A stretch of 64,000 bases of DNA from Microcosmobacter sp040493455 (GTDB lineage Bacteria; Bacteroidota; Bacteroidia; Flavobacteriales; Flavobacteriaceae), in assembly GCF_040493455.1 (NCBI RefSeq), contig NZ_JANFDA010000002.1, positions 1-64,000 of the forward strand. The letters run 5' to 3'. Numbering within the stretch: the stretch's first letter is position 1; each line of letters begins with the position of its first letter. Positions 10,106 through 18,457 of the stretch are shown here, one piece after another. A program made the position numbers and the translations under genes. The notes beneath the pieces were generated by a model. The model ran no database searches and had not been told where the DNA came from. It saw only the letters and a list, made by a program, of their open reading frames with translations.

Positions 10106-11457
10106 TATTTTCTGTGCTTCAAAGCGTCTGAAGGTGAAGGTACATAATGGTGCTTCCCTCCAGCTAAATCATCATCAAAAGTTGTTGGAATAGTTCCTGC
10201 TTGACTGCGTTCATCCCAAGTCACATGCTGAGTACCATCATCACGTTTTACCATGGTTATACAATCTTCAACAGGACAGACTAGAGAACATAAATTGCAG
10301 CCTACACAGTTTTCTTCAATGATACTTGGAATTCTATTGACAGGGTCATCAGATAAGGCAATAGCTTGATGTGCTCCATCATCACAAGCAATGTAACACA
10401 ATTCACAACCCACACATTTGCCCGAATTGATTTCAGCGACAACTTTATGTTTTAGGTTAAGATGCTTCCATTCGGTAACATTTGGCAATGCCTTTCCAGC
10501 AAAATCGTAAATACTAGTATATCCTTTTTCTTGCATAAACTGACGCAAGCCTGCTTCCATTTCGCGAACAATTCCAAAGCCATAATGCATCACAGCAGTA
10601 CATACCTGAACTGAAGTTGCTCCTAAAAGAATAAACTCTACTACATCTCTCCAAGTTTCAACACCTCCAATACCAGAAATTGGAACTTTAGAAATTTCTG
10701 GGTGCTGTGCTAATTCTCTAATCATGTGCATCGCAATAGGCTTCACTGCTGGTCCGCAGTAACCTCCATTAGTGCCTTTTCCATCTACAATTGGTAGTGG
10801 TGCATAGGTGTCTAAATCGATACCAACAATACTCTTGATAGTGTTTATCAATGAAATAGCATCAGTACCACCTTGATAAGCAGCTAATCCTGGTTCAGTG
10901 ATTTCAGAGATATTTGGTGTGAGTTTAGTAATCACAGGAATATTTGCAGCGTCCATGACCCAGCCTACAATAGTCTTTAACACTTCTGGTTCTTGCCCTA
11001 CAGCTGAACCCATTCCGCGTTCGCACATGCCATGAGGACAACCAAAATTGAGCTCTATACCATCTGCTCCCGCGTTTTCTACATCTTTAATAATTTGCTC
11101 CCATTCTGCCTTGCTTTCAACCATCAAGGAAGCAATCACTGCATGATTTGGAAAGTATTTCTTTACTTCTTCAATTTCACGAAGGTTATCAGCCAGTGGC
11201 CTATCTGTGATAAGTTCGATGTTATTGAAACCCATCATTCGGGTGTTTCTATAGTTAACCGAACCATAACGACTCGATACGTTAACTACCGGAACTCCAA
11301 GTGTTTTCCAAACAGCGCCTCCCCAACCTGCATCAAATGCTTTCATGATTTGATAACCTGAATTGGTTGGTGGTGCTGATGCCAACCAAAACGGATTTGG
11401 TGCTTTTATACCTGCAAAATCTATGGATAAATCTATCATTTCTTTATGTTTTGTCAT
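10105..11457 (-). CDS. preA: NAD-dependent dihydropyrimidine dehydrogenase, subunit PreA
   Basis: 450 residues. The N-terminal FMN-binding TIM barrel is of the dihydroorotate dehydrogenase type, with PNPFWLASAPP and the active-site loop NFGCPHGMCERGMG (Cys140). The C-terminal ferredoxin module has two 4Fe-4S sites: C348-x2-C351-x2-C354-x3-C358 and C384-x2-C387-x2-C390-x3-C394. With PreT it reduces uracil or thymine to the 5,6-dihydro form using NADH, the first step of reductive pyrimidine degradation. The annotated ATG at 11457 lies inside an intergenic repeat; the ATG six codons downstream (MIDLSIDFAG) fits the usual family start better. A 32-residue tail (GGKHHYVPSPSDALKHRK at the end) follows the iron-sulfur domain. 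Confidence 0.93.
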   Translation of the reverse strand: MTKHKEMIDLSIDFAGIKAPNPFWLASAPPTNSGYQIMKAFDAGWGGAVWKTLGVPVVNVSSRYGSVNYRNTRMMGFNNIELITDRPLADNLREIEEVKKYFPNHAVIASLMVESKAEWEQIIKDVENAGADGIELNFGCPHGMCERGMGSAVGQEPEVLKTIVGWVMDAANIPVITKLTPNISEITEPGLAAYQGGTDAISLINTIKSIVGIDLDTYAPLPIVDGKGTNGGYCGPAVKPIAMHMIRELAQHPEISKVPISGIGGVETWRDVVEFILLGATSVQVCTAVMHYGFGIVREMEAGLRQFMQEKGYTSIYDFAGKALPNVTEWKHLNLKHKVVAEINSGKCVGCELCYIACDDGAHQAIALSDDPVNRIPSIIEENCVGCNLCSLVCPVEDCITMVKRDDGTQHVTWDERSQAGTIPTTFDDDLAGGKHHYVPSPSDALKHRK

Positions 11458-11540
11458 TCCGTACTTGATACGGAATCCATTACTTTTAAATCTATATTAT
11501 GAGATCCTGAATCAACCCTTCGACTGCGCTCAGGGAGACA
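11452..11540. repeat. Composite intergenic palindromic repeat in the preT-preA gap
   Basis: Three repeat pieces lie side by side. The first (11452-11478) is a hairpin with stem ATTCCGTA/TACGGAAT and loop CTTGA, opened by TGTC. The second (about 11500-11515) is half of the GAGATCCTGAATCAA element seen complete at 49351-49379. The third (11516-11540) reads CCCTTCGACTGCGCTCAGGG and then AGACA. The left end overlaps the annotated start codon of preA. It may act as an RNA-processing or stability hairpin within the operon messenger. Confidence 0.75.
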
Positions 11541-11544
11541 CATA

Positions 11545-12867
11545 CTAACTCAATAACCAATTATGAATTCCTCTTGCCGCCATCTTTCCATCGTAAGCTG
11601 CATTTACGACCTCTGCGCCTCCATTAATAGCGTCGCCTCCAGCAAAGTATTTAGGGTTAGATGTTTGGAATTCAGTATTAGTCTTAATTCTTGTTTTATT
11701 ATCTAAGTCTAAATTGTCAATCAACTTATAAAATTCTCCTTGCTTGGCTTGACCAGTAGCTTTAATCACCATCTCACAAGCAACAGTGAACTCACTGCCT
11801 TCAATTGTTTTTAATTGATCATCTACGACTTCAGTCTTCAAAAATTTCACACCTTCTACTTTGCCATTCCCAATGATTTCAATAGGTGTGGCATTGAACA
11901 AACTATCTACTCCAGAGCTAATGGCAAGATCGTATTCAAAGCCATAGGCTCCCATTTTTTCTTTGGAGTTTCTATAGGCCAAAACAGTCTTCTTCGCTCC
12001 CATTCTTGCCGATTCTGAAGCGGCATCCATAGCAGTGTTTCCACCTCCGATCACAACTACATTATCTGGAACAGAAATCTCATGTTGCTTCATGCGTAAC
12101 TCTTCAATAAACTCTACTGCACCGACAACACCTTCTTTATCTTCTCCCTCTAAGCCAAGTACTCGTGTTTGTCCTAGACCAACTCCGATAAAAATCGCAT
12201 CGTATTTGTTTTCAATGTCTTTGAGTTGTTCTTTAGTGTTGATTGCTGAATTATATATGATATTGAATTGAAGTTGTTTCTGAAGATATTCTATTTCATC
12301 CAGAACTTCTTCATTTGTTATTTTATAAGGTGCAATACCATATACCGTTAATCCTGAAGGCTTGTCTTTTGCTTCATATATATCAACTTCAAAACCTAGC
12401 GTTCTAGCTTCACAAGCGCAAGCAATTCCTGCTGGACCAGCACCAATGACTGCAATCTTCTTACCATTAGGCTCTCCAATTGTAAATAGCTTTTTATCGG
12501 CAGCTATAGTTTTATTTGTAGCATAATTTTGAAGGCGACCGATTTGAATAGGTGTTACATCTTGATGATTATACACACAAGCGCCTTCACACAAAACTCC
12601 TGTTGGACAAACGACACCACATGCATTTCCAAGCCAATTGGAATCGAAAATAGTTTTTGAAGCTCCAGTAACATTATCTGTATGAATTTGTTTTATGAAT
12701 AACGGAATGTCTATGTGAGTAGGACATGCCTGAACACACGGTGCATCATAGCAAAACAAACAGCGTGAACTTTCGTAATACGCTTCCGTATCATTCATCA
12801 ATGGTTTTTTCTGCTTGAAATTCTTTTCAAATTCTTCAGCAGTTGTTGGTCTTTTGTATTCTGCCAT
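11545..12867 (-). CDS. preT: NAD-dependent dihydropyrimidine dehydrogenase, subunit PreT
   Basis: 440 residues. The N-terminus carries the GltD-like iron-sulfur region (Cys36, Cys39, Cys44, Cys48, then Cys83, Cys87, Cys93, Cys97). An FAD-binding motif GAGPAG lies at 142-147 and a second dinucleotide fold VIGGGNTAMDAA near 270 binds NAD(P)H. It passes electrons from NADH through FAD and iron-sulfur centres to PreA. The closest alternative is a glutamate synthase small subunit, but the next gene downstream is preA, which settles the assignment. The stop is one base from the upstream beta-ureidopropionase frame and 87 bases, filled by repeats, from preA. Confidence 0.92.
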   Translation of the reverse strand: MAEYKRPTTAEEFEKNFKQKKPLMNDTEAYYESSRCLFCYDAPCVQACPTHIDIPLFIKQIHTDNVTGASKTIFDSNWLGNACGVVCPTGVLCEGACVYNHQDVTPIQIGRLQNYATNKTIAADKKLFTIGEPNGKKIAVIGAGPAGIACACEARTLGFEVDIYEAKDKPSGLTVYGIAPYKITNEEVLDEIEYLQKQLQFNIIYNSAINTKEQLKDIENKYDAIFIGVGLGQTRVLGLEGEDKEGVVGAVEFIEELRMKQHEISVPDNVVVIGGGNTAMDAASESARMGAKKTVLAYRNSKEKMGAYGFEYDLAISSGVDSLFNATPIEIIGNGKVEGVKFLKTEVVDDQLKTIEGSEFTVACEMVIKATGQAKQGEFYKLIDNLDLDNKTRIKTNTEFQTSNPKYFAGGDAINGGAEVVNAAYDGKMAARGIHNWLLS

Positions 12868-12868
12868 A

Positions 12869-13735
12869 CTATAATTCTGTTAATCTACCATAAGTTTCTG
12901 GTCGTCTATCTCTGAAGAACTGCCACGTAGAACGTACTTCTTCAATTAAATCTAAATCGAATTCAGCCACTAATAATTCATCATCATCTCTTGAAGCTTG
13001 CGCAAATATTTGCCCTCTAGGATCTACAAAGTAAGATTGTCCGTAGAATTTGCCTAAGTTCCATGGCTTCTCCTCGCCTACGCGGTTAATACAGCCCATA
13101 AAATAACCATTCGCTGCTGCATGTGCTGGTTGTTCTAGCTTCCATAAGTATTCGCTCAATCCAGCTACTGTAGCTGAAGGGTTGTAAACGATTTCGGCGC
13201 CATTCAAGCCTAATGCTCTTGCGCCATCTGGGAAATGCCTATCGTAACAGATGTAAACACCTACTTTGGCATATTTAGTTTGAAATACTGGATAGCCTAA
13301 ATTCCCTGGCTTGAAGAAGAATTTTTCCCAAAACCCTGTGGTATGTGGAATGTGATTCTTTCTATACTTTCCAAGATAAGTACCATCGGCATCTATAACT
13401 GCTGCAGTATTGTACAAAACTCCTGGTTGTTCTTTCTCATAAACTGGAACGATAATAACCATATCATATTTCTTAGCCAGAACTTGTAACTTCTCAGTAG
13501 TTGGCCCTGGAACACTTTCAGCAGAAGCATACCATTTTCTATCTTGACCTGGACAGAAATAAGGTGTATTGAATATTTCTTGTAAACAAAGAATTTGCAC
13601 GCCTTGCTTTCCTGCTTCTTCTATATATGGAATATGTTTATCATACATCGCATCCATAATCTCCTGGATGGTGCCCTCTCCTTCTGTCATTGGAAGGCTC
13701 ATTTGTATCAATCCTGATTTTACTTTTCTTGGCAT
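12869..13735 (-). CDS. Beta-ureidopropionase (nitrilase superfamily)
   Basis: 288 residues. The nitrilase triad is visible as Glu53 (CLQEIFNTPYF), Lys126 (KYRKNHIP) and Cys163 (YICYDRHFPD). The segment NGAEIVYNPSATVAGLSEYLW matches the beta-ureidopropionase branch better than N-carbamoylputrescine amidase, which usually has CWDQWFPE. It hydrolyses N-carbamoyl-beta-alanine (or the beta-aminoisobutyrate form) to the beta-amino acid, carbon dioxide and ammonia, the third step of the pathway. It sits between dihydropyrimidinase and PreT in operon order and is one base from preT. Bases 13736-13842 upstream contain a palindromic repeat. Confidence 0.9.
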   Translation of the reverse strand: MPRKVKSGLIQMSLPMTEGEGTIQEIMDAMYDKHIPYIEEAGKQGVQILCLQEIFNTPYFCPGQDRKWYASAESVPGPTTEKLQVLAKKYDMVIIVPVYEKEQPGVLYNTAAVIDADGTYLGKYRKNHIPHTTGFWEKFFFKPGNLGYPVFQTKYAKVGVYICYDRHFPDGARALGLNGAEIVYNPSATVAGLSEYLWKLEQPAHAAANGYFMGCINRVGEEKPWNLGKFYGQSYFVDPRGQIFAQASRDDDELLVAEFDLDLIEEVRSTWQFFRDRRPETYGRLTEL

Positions 13736-13750
13736 ATATTTTAGTTTTTA

Positions 13751-13830
13751 TGTCATTCTGAGCTTAGCGAAGAATCTCTAAGCTTTTATCAGATTCCTCA
13801 TCGTTCGTTCCTCACTCCCTCGGAATGACA
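13751..13830. repeat. 80-bp intergenic double-stem palindromic repeat
   Basis: The element starts TGTCATTCTGAG and ends CTCGGAATGACA, which pair over 12 positions with one G-T wobble. Inside, GAATCT and AGATTC form a second stem. It fills the gap between hydA and the beta-ureidopropionase gene. The ends (TGTCAT/ATGACA) match those of the repeats at 11452 and 49379, so they belong to one loose family. Confidence 0.8.
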
Positions 13831-13842
13831 AATTATTAATAT

Positions 13843-15228
13843 TTATATAACTGTTTTACTTGTTTTTCCTCTCTTTATGAATTGTCCGTAACCAGCATCT
13901 AGCTTGCATTCCTCATTTTCAATAGCTATCTGCCCTCTTAATATTACGGTTTCTGTTTTTCCTGTTACTTTTTGTCCTTCATATGCTGAATAATCGCAAT
14001 TCATATGATGGGTTTCTACTGAAATTGTATGCTCCTTATTAGGATCAAAAATTACTATATCGGCATCACTCCCAACGGCCAGCGTTCCTTTTCTCGGATA
14101 CATTCCGAAAATCTTAGCTGCATTGGTGCACGCAACTTCAACATACTTGGTCAATGAAATCTTTCCTGTATGAACACCTTCAGAATACAATAACTCCATA
14201 CGATGCTCAATACCTGGATGACCATTTGGAATTTTTGAGAAATCATCCTTTCCCATTTTCTTCTGTTCCCACATAAACGGACAATGGTCTGTACCCACTA
14301 CTTGCACCAATCCTTGATTGATACCAGACCATAATGCGTCTTGATCTTTAGGTTCTCTTAGGGGTGGACTCATAACCCATTTTGCTCCATCAAAGTCTTT
14401 TTCATAAAGTGATGCATCTAGCATTAAATACTGAGTACATGTTTCTACAAATACTTTTTGGTTACGTTGAGTCGCCTTTCTAACTGCATTTAAAGCGCCT
14501 TCACAAGTCATGTGTACAATATAACCTGGGCAATCTGTATAATGCAACATATCTGCAAAACGAGCAGATGCCTCAGCTTCCGTAACTTCAGGTTGGGATA
14601 GATAATGATATAAAGGTGATAGATTTCCTTTTGCTCTATTCTTGGCAATTAGTGAATCTATCATATCACCATTTGTAGCATGAACAGTGACCAAACCACC
14701 ATGCTTCTTTACAACTTTCATGAGTTGAACCATTTGACCATCATCAATCATTAAAGCACCTTTATACGCCATAAATGTTTTGAATGATGAAATGCCTTCT
14801 TCTTCAATCATCTCTATGACTTCTTTGGCAACTTCATTATTAAAATCTGTTACTGCCATGTGATATGAATAATCACCTATGGCTTTACCTCTTGACTTTT
14901 CTTGCCAAGTCTTTAATGCATTATGTAGCGTATCACCTTGGGTTTGCAATATGAAATCGATAACCATCGTGGTTCCGCCATGAAGCGCAGCTCGTGTTCC
15001 AGTTTCATAGTCATCACTAGAATAAGTCCCCATAAAAGGCATATCTAGATGCACATGAGGATCTATGCCTCCAGGAAAAACTAATCGCCCTGTAGCATCT
15101 ATTACCTTATCAGCTTTATAATCCAAGTCTTTTCCAATGGCTACTATCTTATCGCCTTCAGTATAGACATCCGCTATATAGCTTTCTGAAGCTGTAACTA
15201 CATGACCGTTTTTTATTAAGATTGACAT
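13843..15228 (-). CDS. hydA: Dihydropyrimidinase (D-hydantoinase)
   Basis: 461 residues, usual length. Metal ligands of the cyclic amidohydrolase family are visible: DPHVHLD with His58 and His60, the lysine expected to be carboxylated at 150 in ISSFKTFMAYKG, His183 (VTVHATNGD), a further His in YIVHMTCEGA, and the acidic VGTDHCPF. It opens dihydrouracil or dihydrothymine to N-carbamoyl-beta-amino acids, the second step of reductive pyrimidine breakdown. Neighbours on both sides are pathway genes (an SSS transporter upstream, beta-ureidopropionase downstream), which favours this role over allantoinase or other hydantoinases. Confidence 0.93.
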   Translation of the reverse strand: MSILIKNGHVVTASESYIADVYTEGDKIVAIGKDLDYKADKVIDATGRLVFPGGIDPHVHLDMPFMGTYSSDDYETGTRAALHGGTTMVIDFILQTQGDTLHNALKTWQEKSRGKAIGDYSYHMAVTDFNNEVAKEVIEMIEEEGISSFKTFMAYKGALMIDDGQMVQLMKVVKKHGGLVTVHATNGDMIDSLIAKNRAKGNLSPLYHYLSQPEVTEAEASARFADMLHYTDCPGYIVHMTCEGALNAVRKATQRNQKVFVETCTQYLMLDASLYEKDFDGAKWVMSPPLREPKDQDALWSGINQGLVQVVGTDHCPFMWEQKKMGKDDFSKIPNGHPGIEHRMELLYSEGVHTGKISLTKYVEVACTNAAKIFGMYPRKGTLAVGSDADIVIFDPNKEHTISVETHHMNCDYSAYEGQKVTGKTETVILRGQIAIENEECKLDAGYGQFIKRGKTSKTVI

Positions 15229-15266
15229 TTTATTTAAAGTTTTATCTCTTTTAAATTTACAAGATT

Positions 15267-16763
15267 TTATTCAGAATCAATTACTACTGATTTTCTATAC
15301 ATCTTACTCACAATAACGCCTACTATAATTGCCATAGCAAAGGATGGCCCCAACTCTCCAAGTTTTTCAAAATAAATACCATATCCTTCTATTGCTGTAA
15401 ATCCAAATTTGAACAATGGAACTGATAAGAAGCCTGTAATCATAGATGCTATGGCTCCTTTTTCGTTGAAACCTTTCCAGAATAATGACAAGATTATCGT
15501 TGGACAAAAGGTTGCCGCAATACCTGACCACCCAAAGATCACAAACCAGAAAATAGTTCGCTCAGGAGTCGTTACAGCAACAATCATAGCAATGGCTAAA
15601 GCAAAGATTGCTAGTACTACTGTAATAACTCTAGAAATCCTAGCCATGTCTTTTTCAGACTTGTTTGGATTATAGATTTGCTGATAAAAATCTCTGGATA
15701 TTGCACTAGACGCAACTACCAATAGCGAATCTATTGTGGACATTATCGCTGCTAAAACGGCTGCTATATAAAGCCCAACTAAGGTAAGCGGCATCACTCT
15801 TTCCACTAGTAAAGGCAATACATTTTGAGCTCCATTACCTAATACTGTTTCTGGGTCTACATCCATTGATGTCAATAAATAGCGTCCAAATATTCCTATC
15901 AATACAGCACAAGAATCTGTGAGTATTGTAAATACAAAAGCTACCCAACGTCCTTTTTTAATTTCGGAAGTGTCTTTTATAGACATAAAGCGTACAAAGA
16001 GTTGTGGTGAGCCCATAAATCCTAATCCGATAAACACAAAGCCTAAAATGGTAAACAGGTTAATGGTATTGAAACCGCCTTCTCCCCAAATATTAAGGAA
16101 ATAGGGATCGATCTTGGTTAATTCATCGGAAACTGATACGTTAGAGCTTATTGCGAAATAGGCTACTATAGGCAATCCTACTAAGCCGATGAGCATGATT
16201 AGTCCTTGAAATAAATCTGACCATGCTACAGCCACAAAACCTCCAGAAAATATATATGCCAATACGATAAAGAAGCCTACTAGTGCGCCTGTGTAATAGT
16301 TCCAGCCCAAAAATGATTCGAAGGCAGAACCTGTGGCATCGATCTGTGCACTAACATAAATGACTACAAACAGCGACAATGCTGTTGCTGCAATAATTCT
16401 TAAGGTGTGCGTTGACGACCTGAAGCGACTTACCAAGTAATCTGGAATGGTAATGGAATTATATTTATCTGAAAGTTGTTTAAACTTTTCAGCCATAAAA
16501 AACCAGGACACACTAACACCTATGACTTCTCCTAAAACGACCCAAAATGCTGATGCACCAACCATTGCCCCTAGACCTGTAAGTCCCAATAGCAACCATG
16601 CTGATTCGCCTGTGGCTCTTGCTGAAAATGCTACTACCCAAAAGTTGAGTTTCTTTCCTCCTACATAATAGTCCTTAATATTTTTGATACGCTTTGAAGC
16701 GAAATACCCAATTAGAAAAAGGATAGAAAAATAAAGTACTAATATGATGTATTTGGTAATCAT
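15267..16763 (-). CDS. Sodium:solute symporter (SSS family, PutP-like)
   Basis: 498 residues with about 13 hydrophobic segments and no signal peptide, an inner-membrane transporter. The stretch SARATGESAWLLLGLTG (about 47-63) corresponds to the sodium- and substrate-binding TM2 region of PutP (SAGASDMSGWLLMG in that protein). The substrate is not given by sequence. Because it lies one base downstream of the NCS1 transporter and upstream of hydA, it may bring in a pathway compound such as beta-alanine, dihydropyrimidine or a carbamoyl amino acid; this is inference. A proline symporter is the main alternative. Confidence 0.85.
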   Translation of the reverse strand: MITKYIILVLYFSILFLIGYFASKRIKNIKDYYVGGKKLNFWVVAFSARATGESAWLLLGLTGLGAMVGASAFWVVLGEVIGVSVSWFFMAEKFKQLSDKYNSITIPDYLVSRFRSSTHTLRIIAATALSLFVVIYVSAQIDATGSAFESFLGWNYYTGALVGFFIVLAYIFSGGFVAVAWSDLFQGLIMLIGLVGLPIVAYFAISSNVSVSDELTKIDPYFLNIWGEGGFNTINLFTILGFVFIGLGFMGSPQLFVRFMSIKDTSEIKKGRWVAFVFTILTDSCAVLIGIFGRYLLTSMDVDPETVLGNGAQNVLPLLVERVMPLTLVGLYIAAVLAAIMSTIDSLLVVASSAISRDFYQQIYNPNKSEKDMARISRVITVVLAIFALAIAMIVAVTTPERTIFWFVIFGWSGIAATFCPTIILSLFWKGFNEKGAIASMITGFLSVPLFKFGFTAIEGYGIYFEKLGELGPSFAMAIIVGVIVSKMYRKSVVIDSE

Positions 16764-16764
16764 A

Positions 16765-18438
16765 TTAGCTTGGTTTTTTCATTAGAAGACAATACAATAC
16801 GAATGATATAATGAATCCTGTAAACCATGACAAGGAATACAAGAAGCTTACGGCTGATACCCAATAACCTATCAGTGCTGTAGCTACTCCTACAAATAAT
16901 GAAATCATTGCGGCTCTATTAAAACCTGTCTTACCATATGAATACTCTCCATCTACTTTGAATAACTCCGCAAGATTCATTTGCTTTTTCCTAATTAAAA
17001 AGTAGTCAGCAATCATAATACCTAAAACTGGTCCAAGCAAACCACTAACAATAATCAGAAAGGTAGAAATGATATCTAGCAGCCACCATGGCATAATAAT
17101 GATACCTATAATACCTGTAATTGTTCCACCCATTTTGAAGTTTATTTTCTTTGGCCATAAGTTTGAAAAGGCGTTTGATGGTGCTATAACATTGGCAGCA
17201 ATGTTTGTACTCAACGTTGCAATAATCATAAATACTTGAGCAATGACCACCACTACTGGATTCTGAAACTTTGCAATTAATGATACTGGATCCCAAGGTG
17301 CATCATCAGCAATTAAAACATCTTTGAAATTAATTACTGCTGCACATGTCACGAAGATTCCGACAAAGGAATAGAGCATCATCGTGAGTGGTAATCCTGT
17401 AAACTGTCCGACGACTTGATCTTTTTGAGTTGCAGCATATCGCGTAATATCTGCAATACTAATTGACATTGTTGCCCAGAAGCCTACCATGGCTGTAAGC
17501 CATAGTAAATAGCTCCACAACTTACTTCCTGAGCTTTCAGTTTCAACAACACTTGCAGTAACTACACTCGATAACACTTCTTTACCTTCATCTGTATTTC
17601 TAAATTGCACCTGAACATTTTCTGTATTTGCGATTAGAATTGGTGCTTCTGTATAAGTTTGCCAAGTTGTATTGTCATCAGAAACTATATTGTATTCCAT
17701 GACTTTGACATTTCCTTCCTTATCTTTTAGAGAATTCAAATTGAGATAATAATCACCTTCTTTTGAAGTAATGGTTGCAGCAGTTTTTTCTAATTGGACA
17801 CTCTGATCCAACACTACTGAAAAGCCATCAGCTTTGGCATAACTCCAATAAATCAAGATGAGTCCAATGATAATTAATATTGGTGCTGAATAGGTTTCGA
17901 GCCACTTAATGCTTTCAGTACCTTTCCATATGAAATACATATTGATAAACCAGAAAATAACGAAGCCAACAAACTTACCGAAGGAAAGCCCTAACTCTCC
18001 TGTAGAACCTGTAACTGCATTAAAAATCGCATAAATCGCTAAACCACCAATCCACGTTTGAACACCAAACCAACCACAAGCAATGATACCTCTAGTTACT
18101 GAGGCTAAGTGCACACCTTTGGTACCAAATGCTGCACGACCAATGACTGGAAATGGAATGCCATATTTTACACCAGCATGTCCATTGAGCACCATAGGTA
18201 CAGTGATGATTAAATTGGCTAAGCCAATAATGATTAAGGCTTCATACCAATTCAATCCGGTTTTAATCATGTAAGATGCTAGAAGATACGTAGGGATGCA
18301 AACAGCCATTCCAACCCAAATTGCAGCCAAATGCCATTTACTCCAAGTCCGTTGACTTGGTGGCACAGGTGCTAAATCTTCACTATAAAGGGGAGAATCT
18401 GATACATCTTCGTATAACTCTACTATATCTTTACTCAT
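16765..18438 (-). CDS. NCS1 family nucleobase:cation symporter with an extra soluble insert
   Basis: 557 residues. The family signature CGWFGVQTWIGG is at 121-132 (the Mhp1-type nucleobase-binding tryptophan region), and about 12 transmembrane helices are visible. It probably imports uracil, thymine or a hydantoin-like base by sodium or proton symport. Unusually, about 95 hydrophilic residues (about 205-302) are inserted between two helices, with alternating beta-type sequence (VMEYNIVSDDNTTWQTY, then VQVQFRNTDEGKEV). Family members lacking such an insert are nearer 430-500 residues. The insert resembles small Ig-like or chitobiase-C-type beta domains. It is 19 bases downstream of the serine hydrolase and one base from the SSS gene. 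Confidence 0.9.
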   Translation of the reverse strand: MSKDIVELYEDVSDSPLYSEDLAPVPPSQRTWSKWHLAAIWVGMAVCIPTYLLASYMIKTGLNWYEALIIIGLANLIITVPMVLNGHAGVKYGIPFPVIGRAAFGTKGVHLASVTRGIIACGWFGVQTWIGGLAIYAIFNAVTGSTGELGLSFGKFVGFVIFWFINMYFIWKGTESIKWLETYSAPILIIIGLILIYWSYAKADGFSVVLDQSVQLEKTAATITSKEGDYYLNLNSLKDKEGNVKVMEYNIVSDDNTTWQTYTEAPILIANTENVQVQFRNTDEGKEVLSSVVTASVVETESSGSKLWSYLLWLTAMVGFWATMSISIADITRYAATQKDQVVGQFTGLPLTMMLYSFVGIFVTCAAVINFKDVLIADDAPWDPVSLIAKFQNPVVVVIAQVFMIIATLSTNIAANVIAPSNAFSNLWPKKINFKMGGTITGIIGIIIMPWWLLDIISTFLIIVSGLLGPVLGIMIADYFLIRKKQMNLAELFKVDGEYSYGKTGFNRAAMISLFVGVATALIGYWVSAVSFLYSLSWFTGFIISFVLYCLLMKKPS

Positions 18439-18457
18439 CTAAAAATGAAATTTGTTT

